A stretch of 64,000 nt of DNA, taken from positions 13,599,088-13,663,087 of the forward strand of contig NC_069124.1 of assembly GCF_026914265.1 (NCBI RefSeq), given 5' to 3'. Each line of letters opens with the position of its first letter. Position 1 is the stretch's first letter. The DNA comes from Mya arenaria. Lineage: Eukaryota > Mollusca > Bivalvia > Myida > Myidae. Made by a program: the position numbers and the translations under genes. A model generated the notes under the pieces. That model had not been told where the DNA came from. It saw nothing but the letters and a program-made list of their open reading frames with translations, and searched no databases. Below are positions 52,600 through 63,990 of the stretch, piece by piece.

Positions 52600-52870
52600 G
52601 TCAATGAGGAGATATTTGATAAGGGTCTCCACCATGGCTTTAACTATGCATTTTTATATAAACCAAGGAGGAGATAATGGTGTTTAAAGGCGTTTCCACC
52701 ATTCATGTCAATTATCATGTAATTAGTATGTATTTATCTGATTAGGTGATATTGAGTGTGTATCTTCACCATTGCAGTTCATATCACAGAATGAGGAGGT
52801 ATTGATTATGTGTCTCCACTATCAATCGCTTTTTCCATACAATTCATATTATCGAATGATTAGTTGTGAT
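52600..52870. repeat. Degenerate ~70-bp tandem repeat
   Basis: Four units each carry a GAGGAG(A/G)TA or AGGTGATA element followed by GTGT/GGGT-CTCCACCAT and TTCATAT-like endings, at about 52600, 52668, 52740 and 52795. Confidence 0.65.
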
Positions 52871-52874
52871 TATA

Positions 52875-53940
52875 ACAAACATGTATGTACAGCCATGTCA
52901 ACACTTTCCACGATTAACATGACTTGCTAATGCTTATATGTATATATTGTTTTATCCGTTTAAGTTCCGTTGTATACTTACCTATTTCGGGTTGATTGCT
53001 TTTTTTGCTTAATATTATTTGTGCTTGCTTTAATTATCAGTTTATATAATTACATATTAGCTGTTATCCAATATATGATTTTCATATCTGCCGATATTGT
53101 CGGTTTTACATCACAGTTTTACTGTTTTGTTAGTTTCCAGTTTTACATACTTTTATATCCATAAATAATACTACTTCGTCATTCAGCAATGGAACAAAGT
53201 CATATAACTCTTGTCATTATTCAATGCTACTTTGGTTGGACTTGGTTTGGGAATATTATATAAGTCCAACTTTATGGGTCTTTCACTTATTATTCATCTC
53301 ATATTCAAATATTGTTTACGACCATTAAATATTTATGAAAACATATCCTATTTGAGTATGATAAACAACATCAAAATTAAAATCCAATTAACAAACTACA
53401 CCAATAAAAGGGCATATAGGCCTTATGTTACAGTATGAACAGTGGGAGAACTGTATTAATTTGAAATTTACAACTTATTTACTCTTGATTTTTTTTATCA
53501 TTATTTATACTGCCTGTTAAATTTCAAACGGTTTATGAATTGTCATATTAATGTTGTACTGCTCTTGTCTACATATACCTATATTTATTTGACATTTACT
53601 GTTAATGATGATATACGTCTGCTTTGGTGTTTGTACTATCATGTGTGCTATATTTTTAACTTTATCTGTAACAGTATTATTTGACATTCTGTATTTATAA
53701 CCAGTATACACTTATATAAATCCGTTTGTGTAATTAGTCTACATGCGTACAGATATTGAGCTTATGGTAGATTGTGTTAAACTATAGTTTAATTCCTGTT
53801 GATAACAAACACTTGACATGCTTTTACGTGCCCAGTCGCATTTTAGTGACGCACGGTCCAATGCAAACCATACATTAATGCATGAAAACAACTCAAAAAT
53901 ACTAATACGAATGTTTTCTGTTATAATCGATAACAATACT
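52875..53940. other. 3' flank of the SRCR gene, nothing recognised
   Basis: AT-rich. It should contain the SRCR transcript end. TTTATT-type sequences (AATAAA on the minus strand) are too common here to choose one. Confidence 0.4.
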
Positions 53941-53945
53941 GGATA

Positions 53946-54412
53946 TTAAAGGAAGCATTTCACAACGAGACGTCGTTTTCCAGCCCAACACGAGAGTTCG
54001 TTTAAAAACGCATACCCTCGGTTGTATGATCGTGCTCTATAACAAGAACTGTTTTGACAACCATCCAGAGTAATCGATATCCAATCCTCAGGGAAATCAT
54101 ACCTTCCTTCTAAAATCCTAAAGGTGCACTCCGCTAGGCTGCTCTCATTTCCTTTACACTTTATCTTGGTTATAAACATATCCGACTTTCCAGGAAATAA
54201 TTTCCTTGCAGTGAACTCATTCTCAGCATCAGTACCATTCAAAAGAAGGCCGCCGTTTCTATATCCAAGTTGTTTGCATACTATGGCTGCAAGTTTTTGT
54301 CGTTCTTCTGTAACAGAATCGCGTAGGCATATTGCACCCTCTTTATCATCTACGGTGAACACAACAAGCCCATTATCTTTGTCTGCTCCATTTACAAGGG
54401 CTAAAGAAAACC
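53946..54412 (-). CDS. SRCR domain 4 and C-terminus (last exon)
   Basis: It encodes VVFTVDDKEGAICLRDSV, KLAAIVCKQLGYRNGG, MFITKIKCKGNESSLAEC, and a Cys-rich tail with RGYAFLNELSCW and RRLVVKCFL before TAA at 53946-53948. The domain is longer than usual after ESSLAEC and has extra Cys, so SRCR 4 is divergent. Confidence 0.93.
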
Positions 54413-57400
54413 CTGTATTTAAAAATGATATGACATTATTATTATGATGTGAAATAAAAATGAAATACTAGTAGATACTTGTTGTTGACTTTTACTAATC
54501 AGAAAGATAAAAATGCATTTGCGTAAAAGACAGAAGACATCGGCCCCTTGTATCGTCGCGTGTAAACAAAAAACTGCAGGTATTCTGTTTTGTGGAATGC
54601 AATAAAAAATTAAGTAGATGATTTTCATTTGTCAGAAGGATAAATGTTTGCAACTGTAAATTAACCATGATAAACACGACAAAAACGGCATGGTTGCAGC
54701 TTTTAATAACGTTAAATACCCGTTGGGTTGTTTTAATAAACTGCAGGTATTATGTAAAATTAAACTGAAATATTGGCATTTGTCAACAAAAATAATATTT
54801 GTAGATTTACCATTAACATAATCAGTAAACAAAGAACAAATGAAATCAACATGGCCGCGTCCGAAACATGCTTAAATACACGTAGCAGTAGTGAGAATAT
54901 ATACCCGTGGGATAAAATTAGTATAAAACACGTTGCCCAAAAATAAGCGTACATGTCCATAGCCAACAACAAGATTAGGTAACCACAGCTAAAATTAAGC
55001 CTTTTTCTTATAATTCATTCAAGTACCCGTAGCCTAGAATAAGATAAAGAATACGTAAGCTTAACCTAACCTTAGCTTAAATACACAATGGTCCTAACCA
55101 ATGGTCCTAACCATACCGTAGCTTGGAACAATATTAAGTAAGCTTAACCTATTTTTTTAAATACCCGTTGCCAAGACTAACATTAAATACCCGTATCATA
55201 AGTAACCTTAAATACTCGTACCAACAATACAGTTAAGTACCCATAGCCAAGAACAAAATAAACTACGCTAAGCCAGTCATATGCTTAAGAACCCATGGCC
55301 TAAACTAAGTTTATATTCCCGTATCCAAAAGTACACAAAGCAGAAAATTAAGTTTAGGTACCCGTTTTGTTGTAACAGTAAACTGCAGGTAATCTGTTTT
55401 CATCGCAAGTACCAACTGAGCCCCAATTGATTTTTCCACATTTCCCGAGATACTTCTCGGTTCCCTCGCAGGCAATATTTGCTAACCATGGAACTCCTAG
55501 TATATAATTGAAAGAAACAAACATTTCAAATGTGTTTTTTTTCTAAAATTAAGAAATCGAGAGATATTAACTCTAAACACTCTTTTATTTCTAAATTAAT
55601 ATCATCAAAATACAGTGTTATTTAAACAATATATCATCATTGATTACCAAACTCAGAGATATATTTGGAACGGAAAACCATTGACCTCATCCGGGATTTG
55701 ATTATAGTAAAATATTTGATATACCTAGAAGTGGGACTGTTGAATATTTCGTATGCCTTGAATGGAAGTACGCAGATCCACCTTTATATCCCATCTCCTT
55801 GCAAATAACTGTCGCTTCTGTATCGTCAAAATCATTAGCGCAGATAAAGCCCGAATTATCAAAATGTCTTGTGGTAACTTTTCCAGACTGATGTATCTTT
55901 AATTCAAATTCTGTAAAAAAATGCTTTGAGAATTTCTTTGTTTATGAAAAACAAGGGTATAGTACATATCAACTAACACAAAAAGCTGTATATCATTGGA
56001 TTGCACTTCGAACAAACGTGATTAAAACTCTAATGATTGATTTGACGAAAAGACACGAGTGCATTGTTTTAAACGAATCTGAAGACATGCGTCTGAATAA
56101 CAATTTAGAAAATTGTGCAAATAACAAACTTTTTTTAATCATCCAATGTAAGGAGCAAGCAAAAAGTAAATATTGAATAAACCTTCATTTTCAGGATTAT
56201 TCGAACACGCTACAGAGGCGTAATGTTCACTGGTGCAGTTGGCAAAGTATTTAACATAATCGCATTCGAGTATACTTGACTCGATACCAGTACAATTGAT
56301 ATTGCTATAAACAATGCTGTATTCCATCCTTCCAAAAGCGGAGCAGCAAATGCTTTTCCCGTAGGTGAATCCAAGGGATCGACACACTGCTTGAGCAGCA
56401 AGATCATCAAAACCTTCCGCACACACAAGGCGATAGTTATCCCTGTCCCATACTTGAATCGCGCCAAATGTCGCGTTTGGTTGGAGACGGACTTGTAACG
56501 AAAATAGTCAAGTGTGTTCAAAATAATAATGAATACTAGTTTATATTTTTAATAATTAATTATAATTTCAAATAAAAGCATATCGCGACCATTCAAACAT
56601 ATACATTTGTATTAATTCAAAACCCATGAAATCCTATTTTGTTTGAATTTCTTTTTAATTGCAAAGGGGTACTTTCTCAGACCCTGATTATCTACTTCCA
56701 TTTAAGCGAACTAAAGAGATGCAATAGTAGCCTTAGCTTACGCAGAATAACATCCAGTTTATTCTATATACTTAAACAAATGCACGTGTGACCGTACCGT
56801 TTTCTGTACAGAACGATTTAAAGAGGCATGAGTTTAAACGCACATATCAGATCACACCATTATTTAAGATGTCGGTCAAATTATTGTTATATGATTCATT
56901 AAAAATAAACAACGGAAAATATAGGAAAAAGCCCAATAACCCAAAGAATAAGCAATGATCTGTTTAACCGCACACTTATCAAAACCGAACACACACTCAA
57001 CAATATAAACATGACTGCGAGATACAACTAGCATAACTCTATTTTTAAAATGTCGTCATGTGGTAAACGCTGTGATCAAGGTTAGTTAGAACTCTCTTAG
57101 GGCTTCCTTATGTTTCCAATGACGTATGTAGCAATTACTATACCTGTTTCATTTATACAATGCACTCCTGCTGCGATGCGATTGCGTCGGTAAAGGTTCA
57201 ACAGAGGGGATGTTTCATTGAATTTGCAATTTCCGATGTGTTCTTTTGTTCCATTACATTGCACGTTTGATATCAAGTAAGGGTATAATGGATGTCCTGT
57301 TATAAAAAGTATAATTGTTACAAAGACAAGTCCAGTTGCCTTAATTGTACAAATTTTATGTTTAAAAGCACAACAAAAATGTCCAAACAAACAAGTTACA

Positions 57401-59716
57401 CAACGCATCAAGGCCACACACATTACACAAGATATCTTCATTCGTTAATGTTTGGGTTAAATCTATGTTTGATTCGATCGAGTGTGTCGATAACTCATTG
57501 TAATTGTTCATGCAATGGATTGTAAAGTAATTTTATAAAACTGCATTAAACAAGTAAACTGTCAACGTCTGTTCATATTCGTACGTACATAAATTGACTG
57601 TCCTTATCATAATAACGGCTATAGTCGTTGGTTACTTATACTTTATTTAACGGCGTACCTAGATCCCAGGGCCCGAGGGCGACTCCTGATTTATAACCCA
57701 GCTGTTTACACATGACTCGGGCGTCATTGTCATCCCAATCTTCAGGGTAGATAAAACCCTTTATTCCGTCTTTCTCCACATACACTATTGAAGGTGACAG
57801 ATCAACAGGAAGGACCTTAATTCCTGCAGTGTAAAAATAATGCAATTAGAGACCAAATTCTTGTTTTTAAGTGTGCTACAAAAATGCGATGTAAAGTTTC
57901 ATAATATACAAAGGCAGATCATATCATAGATTGAGGGGCTGGATAAAAATCATTGATTTTTCTTTTATATCGTAAACCCCCTAATAAACAAAATAAAGCT
58001 GCAAGACTATAAAATGTTAAGAACAATGTAGTGTTTGACTCAAATATGCACGCAAACAATTTCAAGTACGTATACACAACACAACTTTTCAATGTTGTCA
58101 TCAATTAATTGTTTTACTTAAGAACGCCCTTGCTCATGAAAGGACCTTGCATAGTTACCTGGATTTGATTTGTCTAAAGACTGTATAGCTCATTATAATA
58201 CTCATTTTACAATGATACATGTTATCTACTTGTAGTCATCATGTTAGTTCAAATTGTATCAACGATATGTCGCAGGCTTTAAATAGCACGTTTTATATGA
58301 AGCTTCCGGTGTCGATTTCTGTGTTTCAAATAGGGTCTATAGAGCAGGCAATAGAAAAAAAAACTTTGTCTTAGTTGACCGCCACAAACATAATCCACGT
58401 ACTATATAGCAGGTATATACGATGATGAAGTCGCCGTAGTTCGCTTTTCCGTAGACACAATCAGCATTATTTGACTTGTGTATACTTTAGCTGCTGTGCT
58501 TTTAACCGTTCCTGCTCTAAGTAGCTTTAAATTATTCATAATACAGTTGCATTTGTTCCAACAGGGACCATCACTTATTTCGTAACGCTTAAGTCATATG
58601 TGATTCATTAAAAGAGGTTTTAACCGGACTGCACATTTTTAAAATAAAACCACCTTGACGCATGTACAACTTGCTAGTTGAAATGGTTATTACATGTATA
58701 ATATAACTGTGGTTGTTCTAACCGAACTGTTCCTTTTCAAAGATGTTTTGACTTGTTCATAATATAGTAGTAGTAGTTTTAGCCGGACTGCTCCTGATCA
58801 AAGTAATTTGGACTCATTTACAGAATAAAGGTAGTAGTTCTAACCGGATTGCTACTGATCTACGAAGATTTGACATAATACAGGTGTAAGCCTTCTAACC
58901 GGATTGTCCCTGATCTTAAAGGCATATACTTGTTCGTTCCTAACTGCACCGGTCCTAGACGTTTTGGCCTCATGTATGATATAGTTGTTGTTCTTGTTCT
59001 AACTGGACTGCCCCGGTTCTCAGAATTTTCGACCCAATTATGATAAAGTAAATGTAGTCCTTACCGGACTGTCCCGGTACTAACGACTTTGACCTCATTT
59101 ACGATATAGTTGTTGTAGTTCTTACTGAACTGCCCGCGTTCTTTGAATTTTGCACCCATGTATGATATAGTAAATCTAGTCCTTACCGGACTGTCCCGGT
59201 ACTAAACACTTTAACCTCATGTATGATATAGTTGTTGTAGTTCTTACTGAACTGCCTCAGTTTTAAGAATTGTAGGCATCTGTATAATAAGGATAAAGTG
59301 ATTTTATCCGGATTGTCCCTAATGTAAGAAGCTTGGTCTTATTTGGAATACAGTGGAAGTGGTTCAAACATGTATATTATAGTTCCAGTGGTTATAACAT
59401 GACTCACCTTGGTTTTAGGACATAAGGCTGATGTAGCTTTTATAATTCTTGATGGACTGTCCCTACTATGAAAGTAATTTGACCATTTTAATGGTGTTTG
59501 TAATTGTTCTTCTTACTGGACTGTCGTTCACCTAAGAATCTTGGACACATACATATTATTTTACATAATGGTGTAAGCCAGCCTGTCCATGTTAAAACTA
59601 ATACTCCGGTTTGAGATAATTGGCAATAACAACTTACCTTTAGAAGAACCCATCACATCCATAGATCCTAACTGAACAAGTGCAACAAGAAGTGCTGACG
59701 TTGAAGCTAGAAGGTT
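53946..59716 (-). CDS. Secreted multidomain SRCR protein (four SRCR domains; first exon not identified)
   Basis: A scavenger-receptor cysteine-rich protein. Exons: 59638-59716 (hydrophobic signal-like), 57659-57823 and 57144-57296 (SRCR 1), 56183-56491 (SRCR 2), 55725-55910 and 55362-55496 (SRCR 3), 53946-54412 (SRCR 4, ends with TAA). All internal junctions are phase 1, so domains are modular. The ORF ends soon after the last Cys, with no transmembrane helix or tail, so the product is probably secreted. SRCR proteins commonly bind microbial or self polyanions; the ligand here is unknown. The start codon must lie in an unseen exon right of 59716. Domain 1 and 3 are each split by an intron while 2 and 4 are in single exons. 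Confidence 0.92.
54480..54970. repeat. Internal duplications with decayed SRCR exon ends
   Basis: Three diverged units of about 180 bp: AATACCTGCAGTTT (minus strand) occurs at about 54572 and 54748, and TTTGTCA(G/A)(A/C)A...ATAA near 54500, 54630 and 54780. The AATACCTGCAGTTT phrase matches the end of SRCR exon 55362-55496 (GATTACCTGCAGTTTACTG). Confidence 0.6.
54885..55361. repeat. Degenerate short tandem repeat, TTAAATACCCGTA...CCAAGAA
   Basis: About 12 diverged units, spaced about 25-40 bp, contain AAATACCCGTAGCC(A/T)AGAA-like sequence. The array ends against the donor of SRCR exon 55362. The exon/donor join, read on the plus strand (TTAGGTACCCGTTTT), looks like one more unit. Confidence 0.75.
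55362..55496 (-). CDS. SRCR domain 3, second half
   Basis: It encodes GVPWLANIACEGTEKYLGKC, then GTCDENRLPAVYC. The donor GTACCT lies directly against a degenerate intronic repeat whose unit resembles this donor sequence. Decayed copies of this exon exist at 54545-54770 and 60965-61090. Confidence 0.93.
55725..55910 (-). CDS. SRCR domain 3, first half
   Basis: It encodes FELKIHQSGKVTTRHF, FICANDFDDTEATVICKEMG and YKGGSAYF. Acceptor TTTTTTACAG, donor GTATAT; phase 1-1. Confidence 0.93.
56183..56491 (-). CDS. SRCR domain 2 (single exon)
   Basis: It encodes RLQPNATFGAIQVWDRDNYR, LVCAEGFDDLAAQAVCRSLG, then NINCTGIESSILECDY and SVACSNN. A complete SRCR domain. The donor GTTTAT is weak, but phase is correct. 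Confidence 0.93.
57144..57296 (-). CDS. SRCR domain 1, second half
   Basis: It encodes YPYLISNVQCNGTKEHIGNC, then RRNRIAAGVHC, matching the SRCR second-half pattern (W---V-C-G-E--L--C ... AGV-C). Acceptor AACAG, donor GTATAG. Confidence 0.92.
57659..57823 (-). CDS. SRCR domain 1, first half
   Basis: It encodes GIKVLPVDLSPSIVYVEKDG, then FIYPEDWDDNDARVMCKQLG and YKSGVALG. WDDNDARV-C-QLGY is the SRCR hallmark. Acceptor CTGCAG, donor GTACGC. Confidence 0.95.
57845..58590. other. SRCR intron, nothing recognised
   Basis: No exon, SINE or array supported in this part of the intron after the signal-peptide exon. Confidence 0.4.
58600..59535. repeat. Minisatellite with ~61-bp unit in the SRCR intron
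   Basis: About 14 units with GT(A/T)GTTCTTACCGGACTGTC, CC(G/T)G(A/T)-CTAA-ACTTT and GACCTCATGTATGATATAG. Between 58990 and 59250 alternate units differ, giving a higher-order ~123-bp period. Ends about 100 bp from the signal-peptide exon. Confidence 0.92.
59638..59716 (-). CDS. SRCR gene: signal-peptide-like exon
   Basis: The exon encodes NLLASTSALLVALVQLGSMD then VMGSSKG, a signal-peptide hydrophobic core, between TTTCAG and GTAAGT sites. Phase 0 start means an upstream exon supplies the Met. Spliced to exon 57659-57823 in frame. Confidence 0.75.
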
Positions 59717-60115
59717 CTGAAATATCATAATTCTTGTTTTGCTCTATCCACTTATAACAAAGATATTTTTGCGCTCGTGTTTGTGTTTCTGTATTAATCA
59801 ACCACAACAATTGGAGAGTATAGACTTCGTTATTGTTCAAGATTATGATTTAAATAGAAAATGCTTTGTCAGTATAAATGGGCATTTAAATTGCCCTTGA
59901 CGTTACTCGGCATGAAAATATTTAGTCAAATTTCCATTCTTTAACGACACAATTTCTTAACACCTAACACCACGCAACGAAATAGTTTAAGTTGTAATTA
60001 CTAACACCTCGTATGCAATGTTTTCGTATGATAAGTGTTACAAAGTGTGTTCACTAAAACGATTAAATGGCCTATGATTAATCAAAATAAAATCATCAAT
60101 TTAGTAAATATCACT

Positions 60116-60520
60116 TCAAATCATACAATCAGGTTGACATTGTGGTTTAAAACGCGTGATTAATGTCACGTAAACACATATAACTCCAGAAAACAACAAC
60201 ATGCTGGATTTACGCCTGTTTGGTATTTGAAATACTGGTTTATATAAGTTGCTTTTGTAATGTTTTGTGCATTCTCGTTTGGGAACGCTATCTATGGTGA
60301 TCATTTTACTGTTAAATGCCATTTCGGTAGTCACTCTCCTCTCACCGATTTGGCTTTATATGATATGAATGTGTTGTTAGTCTTTTTTTTCTAATGTGAG
60401 CTTTAAGTAACTTCATTATTGTTTGTAAAGCGAATTTATAATACCTAGAAGAAAGGTTCAACTTTATAACTGAAAATGTAGGTGTATCTTTGGGATACTT
60501 CTTAAGCGAATCCTATACTA
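60116..60520 (-). other. Putative first exon of a type II membrane protein, intact copy
   Basis: On the minus strand, MAFNSKMITIDSVPKRECTK, then IPNRRKSSMLLFSGVICVYV and TLITRFKPQCQPD, before a possible donor (GTATGA at about 60122). A basic stretch followed by a hydrophobic run looks like a signal anchor, as in Golgi glycosyl- or sulfotransferases, but no catalytic exon was found. The same segment with its upstream DNA (AAGCCAAATCGGTGAGAGGA) occurs, broken, at 47815-48190 and 48740-49070. Confidence 0.45.
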
Positions 60521-60964
60521 ATCATTGTTAAAACACATTCTTCATTTCGTTAGAGAGGCAGAAGATAAGGTTAAAGGAATGCAAAAATTAGCCTGTATGT
60601 ATTGTATTTGAGAAATACATATTTAGTCATTGTCACTGATATTATTTGTTCATATGACCGAGAAAAAATGTTAAAAAAGTACTAGCAGGTTTGCTATAAC
60701 ATAGTCGACCTCGAGATACATTAGAAGGTACGATACAATAGTCTCATTATTCGCTTACTTGAGTCTGAGTTATCCAAAGCGAATTTTCCAATTATTATCC
60801 TTATCGGTTCAATTTACACGGGCATGTACAAAACCTGTATTTATAAAACACCCATAGTAAAATAATACAAACACTAGTTCATAACTTTCACTGGTCAAAA
60901 GACGTAATTATGAACAGGAAGACAAGAAATCGGCATGGCCGTACCTAAAAAATAACCTGAAATA

Positions 60965-61090
60965 CCAGTTTTTGTTGTAATAGTAAACAACATATTAAAC
61001 GTATTATATTTTCCTCGCACGAATCAACTGAGCCCCATTTGATTAATTCTAATTCTCACAGATAGTCTTCAGTTACCTTGCTTGATAAAA
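60965..61090 (-). pseudogene. Relic of an SRCR second-half exon
   Basis: The minus strand aligns with SRCR exon 55362-55496: ATGGGGCTCAGTTG(A) against TTGGGGCTCAGTTGGT, then GTGCGAGGAAAA against TTGCGATGAAAA, and TTTACTATTACAACAAAA against TTTACTGTTACAACAAAA. Indels and stops mean it is not coding. Confidence 0.75.
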
Positions 61091-61289
61091 TAACTGGTTA
61101 AGCTTACACAGGTCAAACGAAAGTCAACTCAAACATGGTATGTCTCAAAGTTAACTTGCTTGTTTATATTAAAGATCCAACCTTAACCAGTATAAAAGTT
61201 AACCATCAAACATTTCGAAAAAAATAAATCTAAACTTGTTTATCCTTTTATATGTTGGCCTTATTATATTGATTAATGAATAATAAAAA

Positions 61290-61640
61290 GTGCAAAGTTT
61301 TGATTGTGTACTGTCGGTTTCACTTTTAAACCAATTGATGTTTCTGATAAGCTGTGTGGAACTGTAAGTCCAATCCGTTCCTATCGCTCGACGACACTGT
61401 ATACCGAAATGCTCAAACAAAGTGTTTGTTTGAACAAAAACGATTACAAAACGTTAATCAGACCAAACTCTATTAACCGATATGAAATATATTCTGCAGG
61501 GATACTCAGGAACCTACAAGGAAATATCACATGTACAGCTGACAATAGTCAAAGTACAGTGGATTATTTTCTTGTGTCAACAAATGTTTTTATAGCATCA
61601 ATGTTATAAGTATTTTAAGGGCATTTGCACAAATATCAAC
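61290..61640 (+). mobile_element. LINE fragment: end of an endonuclease domain
   Basis: A plus-strand frame ends GILRNLQGNITCTADNSQS then TVDYFLVSTNVF, matching the T(C)-(S/T)-(N)G-S-(I/V)DY-L(V)S motif at the end of LINE AP-endonuclease domains. Truncated on both sides. Confidence 0.65.
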
Positions 61641-61999
61641 ATTAAACTCAGACACCAGCACTTACATTTTATATCAGCAATATATTCATTAAAATAATGA
61701 GTAACCACGGTGGACAAAGGACATCAATACATTTAGCGGGAAATAATACTTATGTGAAAAACAAACCGAATTCAGTCAGACGTGGTAACGCAACGGCCAA
61801 TAACCTCCAAGCAAACATTAAACAAATGTATTTCTAAGATACATGGACGGGTGTACATATTTACGTTGACTGCATAAACAAGTTCGATACGTGTGTGCAC
61901 GTTAAATTGTGGGAAAGTCTTACCAGAAACGAAAGACCAAAGAGGGAAATTTATGATATTATGTAAGGCTATGTATTCCCAGCTCACATCATGTATAGA

Positions 62000-62590
62000 A
62001 GTAAATAATGGAAGAAAAACTGCTCTTACAGACTGTTTGTCATGTTTTATTGGCTGAAACAGGGTTTGACGTCAACAATATTTTTTCAACCTGTTCATTG
62101 ATGTATTCGTTAATCAAACGTCATACTTTTAAAGCTGCATTATTAATAGTGGTGAATTATACGGAACTATGTTTGCGGACGAAGTCTCAAATTTTGCAGA
62201 TACTGTTGTTAACAAACAAAAATCAGCTTGATTTGTAATTTTTGGAATGCAGGTCAATTGTGAAAAATTAAAGATAATGAATTTTAGGAATGGTGGCCCT
62301 TTTCGTGGCTACGAAAAGTGGTTTTATTAAAGAAAAGAAAATGTTTCTACCTTAAAGTATTTAGGTTCATATTTCATGCCTGAGCTATCATGGACCAAAA
62401 CTATTGACATCCTCTTATTGCAAGCAACGAAAGCAGTCAACAAGATTTTTTAAATATGAAAAGCATTTTTTAAGCAACCTTGAAACTTTTAAACTTTTCG
62501 ATGCTATGATAAAGCCTGACATATTCATCGGGGGCTATATTTGTTAATATAATGCATTCATTTGAAATATTATCCTTATGTGAAAGAAAA
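62000..62590 (+). mobile_element. LINE fragment: RT thumb/connection
   Basis: Broken plus-strand frames: MFADEVSNFADTV (a decayed FADD-box region), QVNCEKLKIMNFRNGGPF, STLKYLGSYFMPELSWTK and ILLLQATKAVNKIF. They correspond to the RT region K-NVDKTKI--FR-GG...(Y)LG--F...W. Dead. Confidence 0.75.
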
Positions 62591-62609
62591 TATTATTGGT
62601 TATCATATA

Positions 62610-62900
62610 ATTTATGTTCCAATGTCAGAAAGTTATGAATTTAGACTGGGACTCGGTGGTATATTACTGTTTATAAAGTCATCACTATTTCAGTATATTT
62701 CACTATATATAATATTCGAAACAGAAGAAAGTTGATTTACATGGATTAAAGCCGATTTATTATATCTTAAAAGGGATAATGACATATACATATCTTTCGT
62801 GTATATACCCCCACTTATTATGTGTAGTTTCAGAGACATGGACTTCTTTTTTTACTATTATAATCCGGTGTAAGAAAATAAGATAGTCTTGGTTTAGTCG
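62610..62900 (+). mobile_element. LINE fragment: endonuclease middle
   Basis: A plus-strand frame: MSESYEFRLGLGGILLFIKS, then DNDIYISFVYIPP. Matches the G-GG(V/I)---(I/V)K and (D)---(I/V)-YIPP blocks of LINE endonucleases. It lies downstream of an RT fragment, so the pieces are from different insertions or rearranged. Confidence 0.7.
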
Positions 62901-63329
62901 CAGGTTTAGTTGACAACAAATCCCGCACGGCTGAATGGTCTGATAAACATGTCGAATGTAATTGACTTTTTTGGTTTCTTTTCCCATTTAGGCACCCCGT
63001 TGATAAATGTGTCTATTTCTTTCATGCTATTCGATTAAATATGGAGTTTTATCAGTGAAATAACAACAGTAAAATATCAATTTGATATTTTCACTACAAA
63101 ATAAGGAGTGAAAATACCAACTTTCAGAACAAATTTTTAAAATCCATTGCAGTTACTTACCCTTGATCAGAACAGAACACTTCACTTTGAACCAGAAAAT
63201 GTTGACAAAAAATATTTAAAATGTAAAGGTATGTTACACAAGTTTAAATAGAGATATATTTGGAAATTAACAACTTGCCGTGTATTAGCAAATATGGTTA
63301 TTCCGTTTTAAACGTTTTCTTGATATTAA

Positions 63330-63990
63330 AGCTGAATGATCGAACATTTACTTTCATACCATACAAATTACAGACGAAAACAACTGTTCGAACAAAAATA
63401 GAATGATATACCATCATTCAAATGTGTTTTGAACTGTTTGCCGTTATAAAACGTAATACGAAATCCACACAACAATTTACAGATAAACATAATATTTTTA
63501 CCCCACCCACACCACTAAATTTGTCAACAAACTAGCGTGGTCCTCATCATTACCTGGTAAATGACCTGTCTTCAAGCGAAACAGACTGGTATCTGACAGT
63601 AAGATGATTGAATATTCATGTATCATGAAACACACTCTTAAACTAAGAAAAATGTTGTATATCAAATGAGTATCCGCAATTATTTTGCAAACACATTCAA
63701 ATTTTCATTCAATAAATGGCGGCGTAGTAATTTGATTATGTATTCATGCCCCGCTTAAAATATAAGTGTTTTCGTTATTGTTTTAGAACATAGATGCACT
63801 TAAAAAACTTCATGCAAAACTGTTCATAAAATCTTTGCACTAAAAACAGAGCGAATAATAGACTATAAAAACAATATCAGATAACTTTTTCTCAACAAAC
63901 AGGAAATAGAAAATTGACAGCTATAATTTTGCGTGAGGGCGTCCCACAGGTAGCGGCGTAAATAACACCTTTTTAAAAAGGGGTTAATTA
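63330..63990 (+). repeat. Dispersed repeat family 1, copy 3
   Basis: It matches the inverse of 5340-5935 along nearly all its length, and 44440-44940 in its second half. Landmarks: CAAATTACAGACGA, GTTTTGAACTGTTTGCCGTT, TTTGTCAACAAACTAGCGTGG-like, TCAATAAATGGCGGCGTAGT and TTGACAGCTATAATTTTGCG. It may continue past the window edge. Confidence 0.85.

Noticed and set aside
54124..54447. 107-codon plus-strand frame
   Set aside because: Shadow of the SRCR last exon on the opposite strand.
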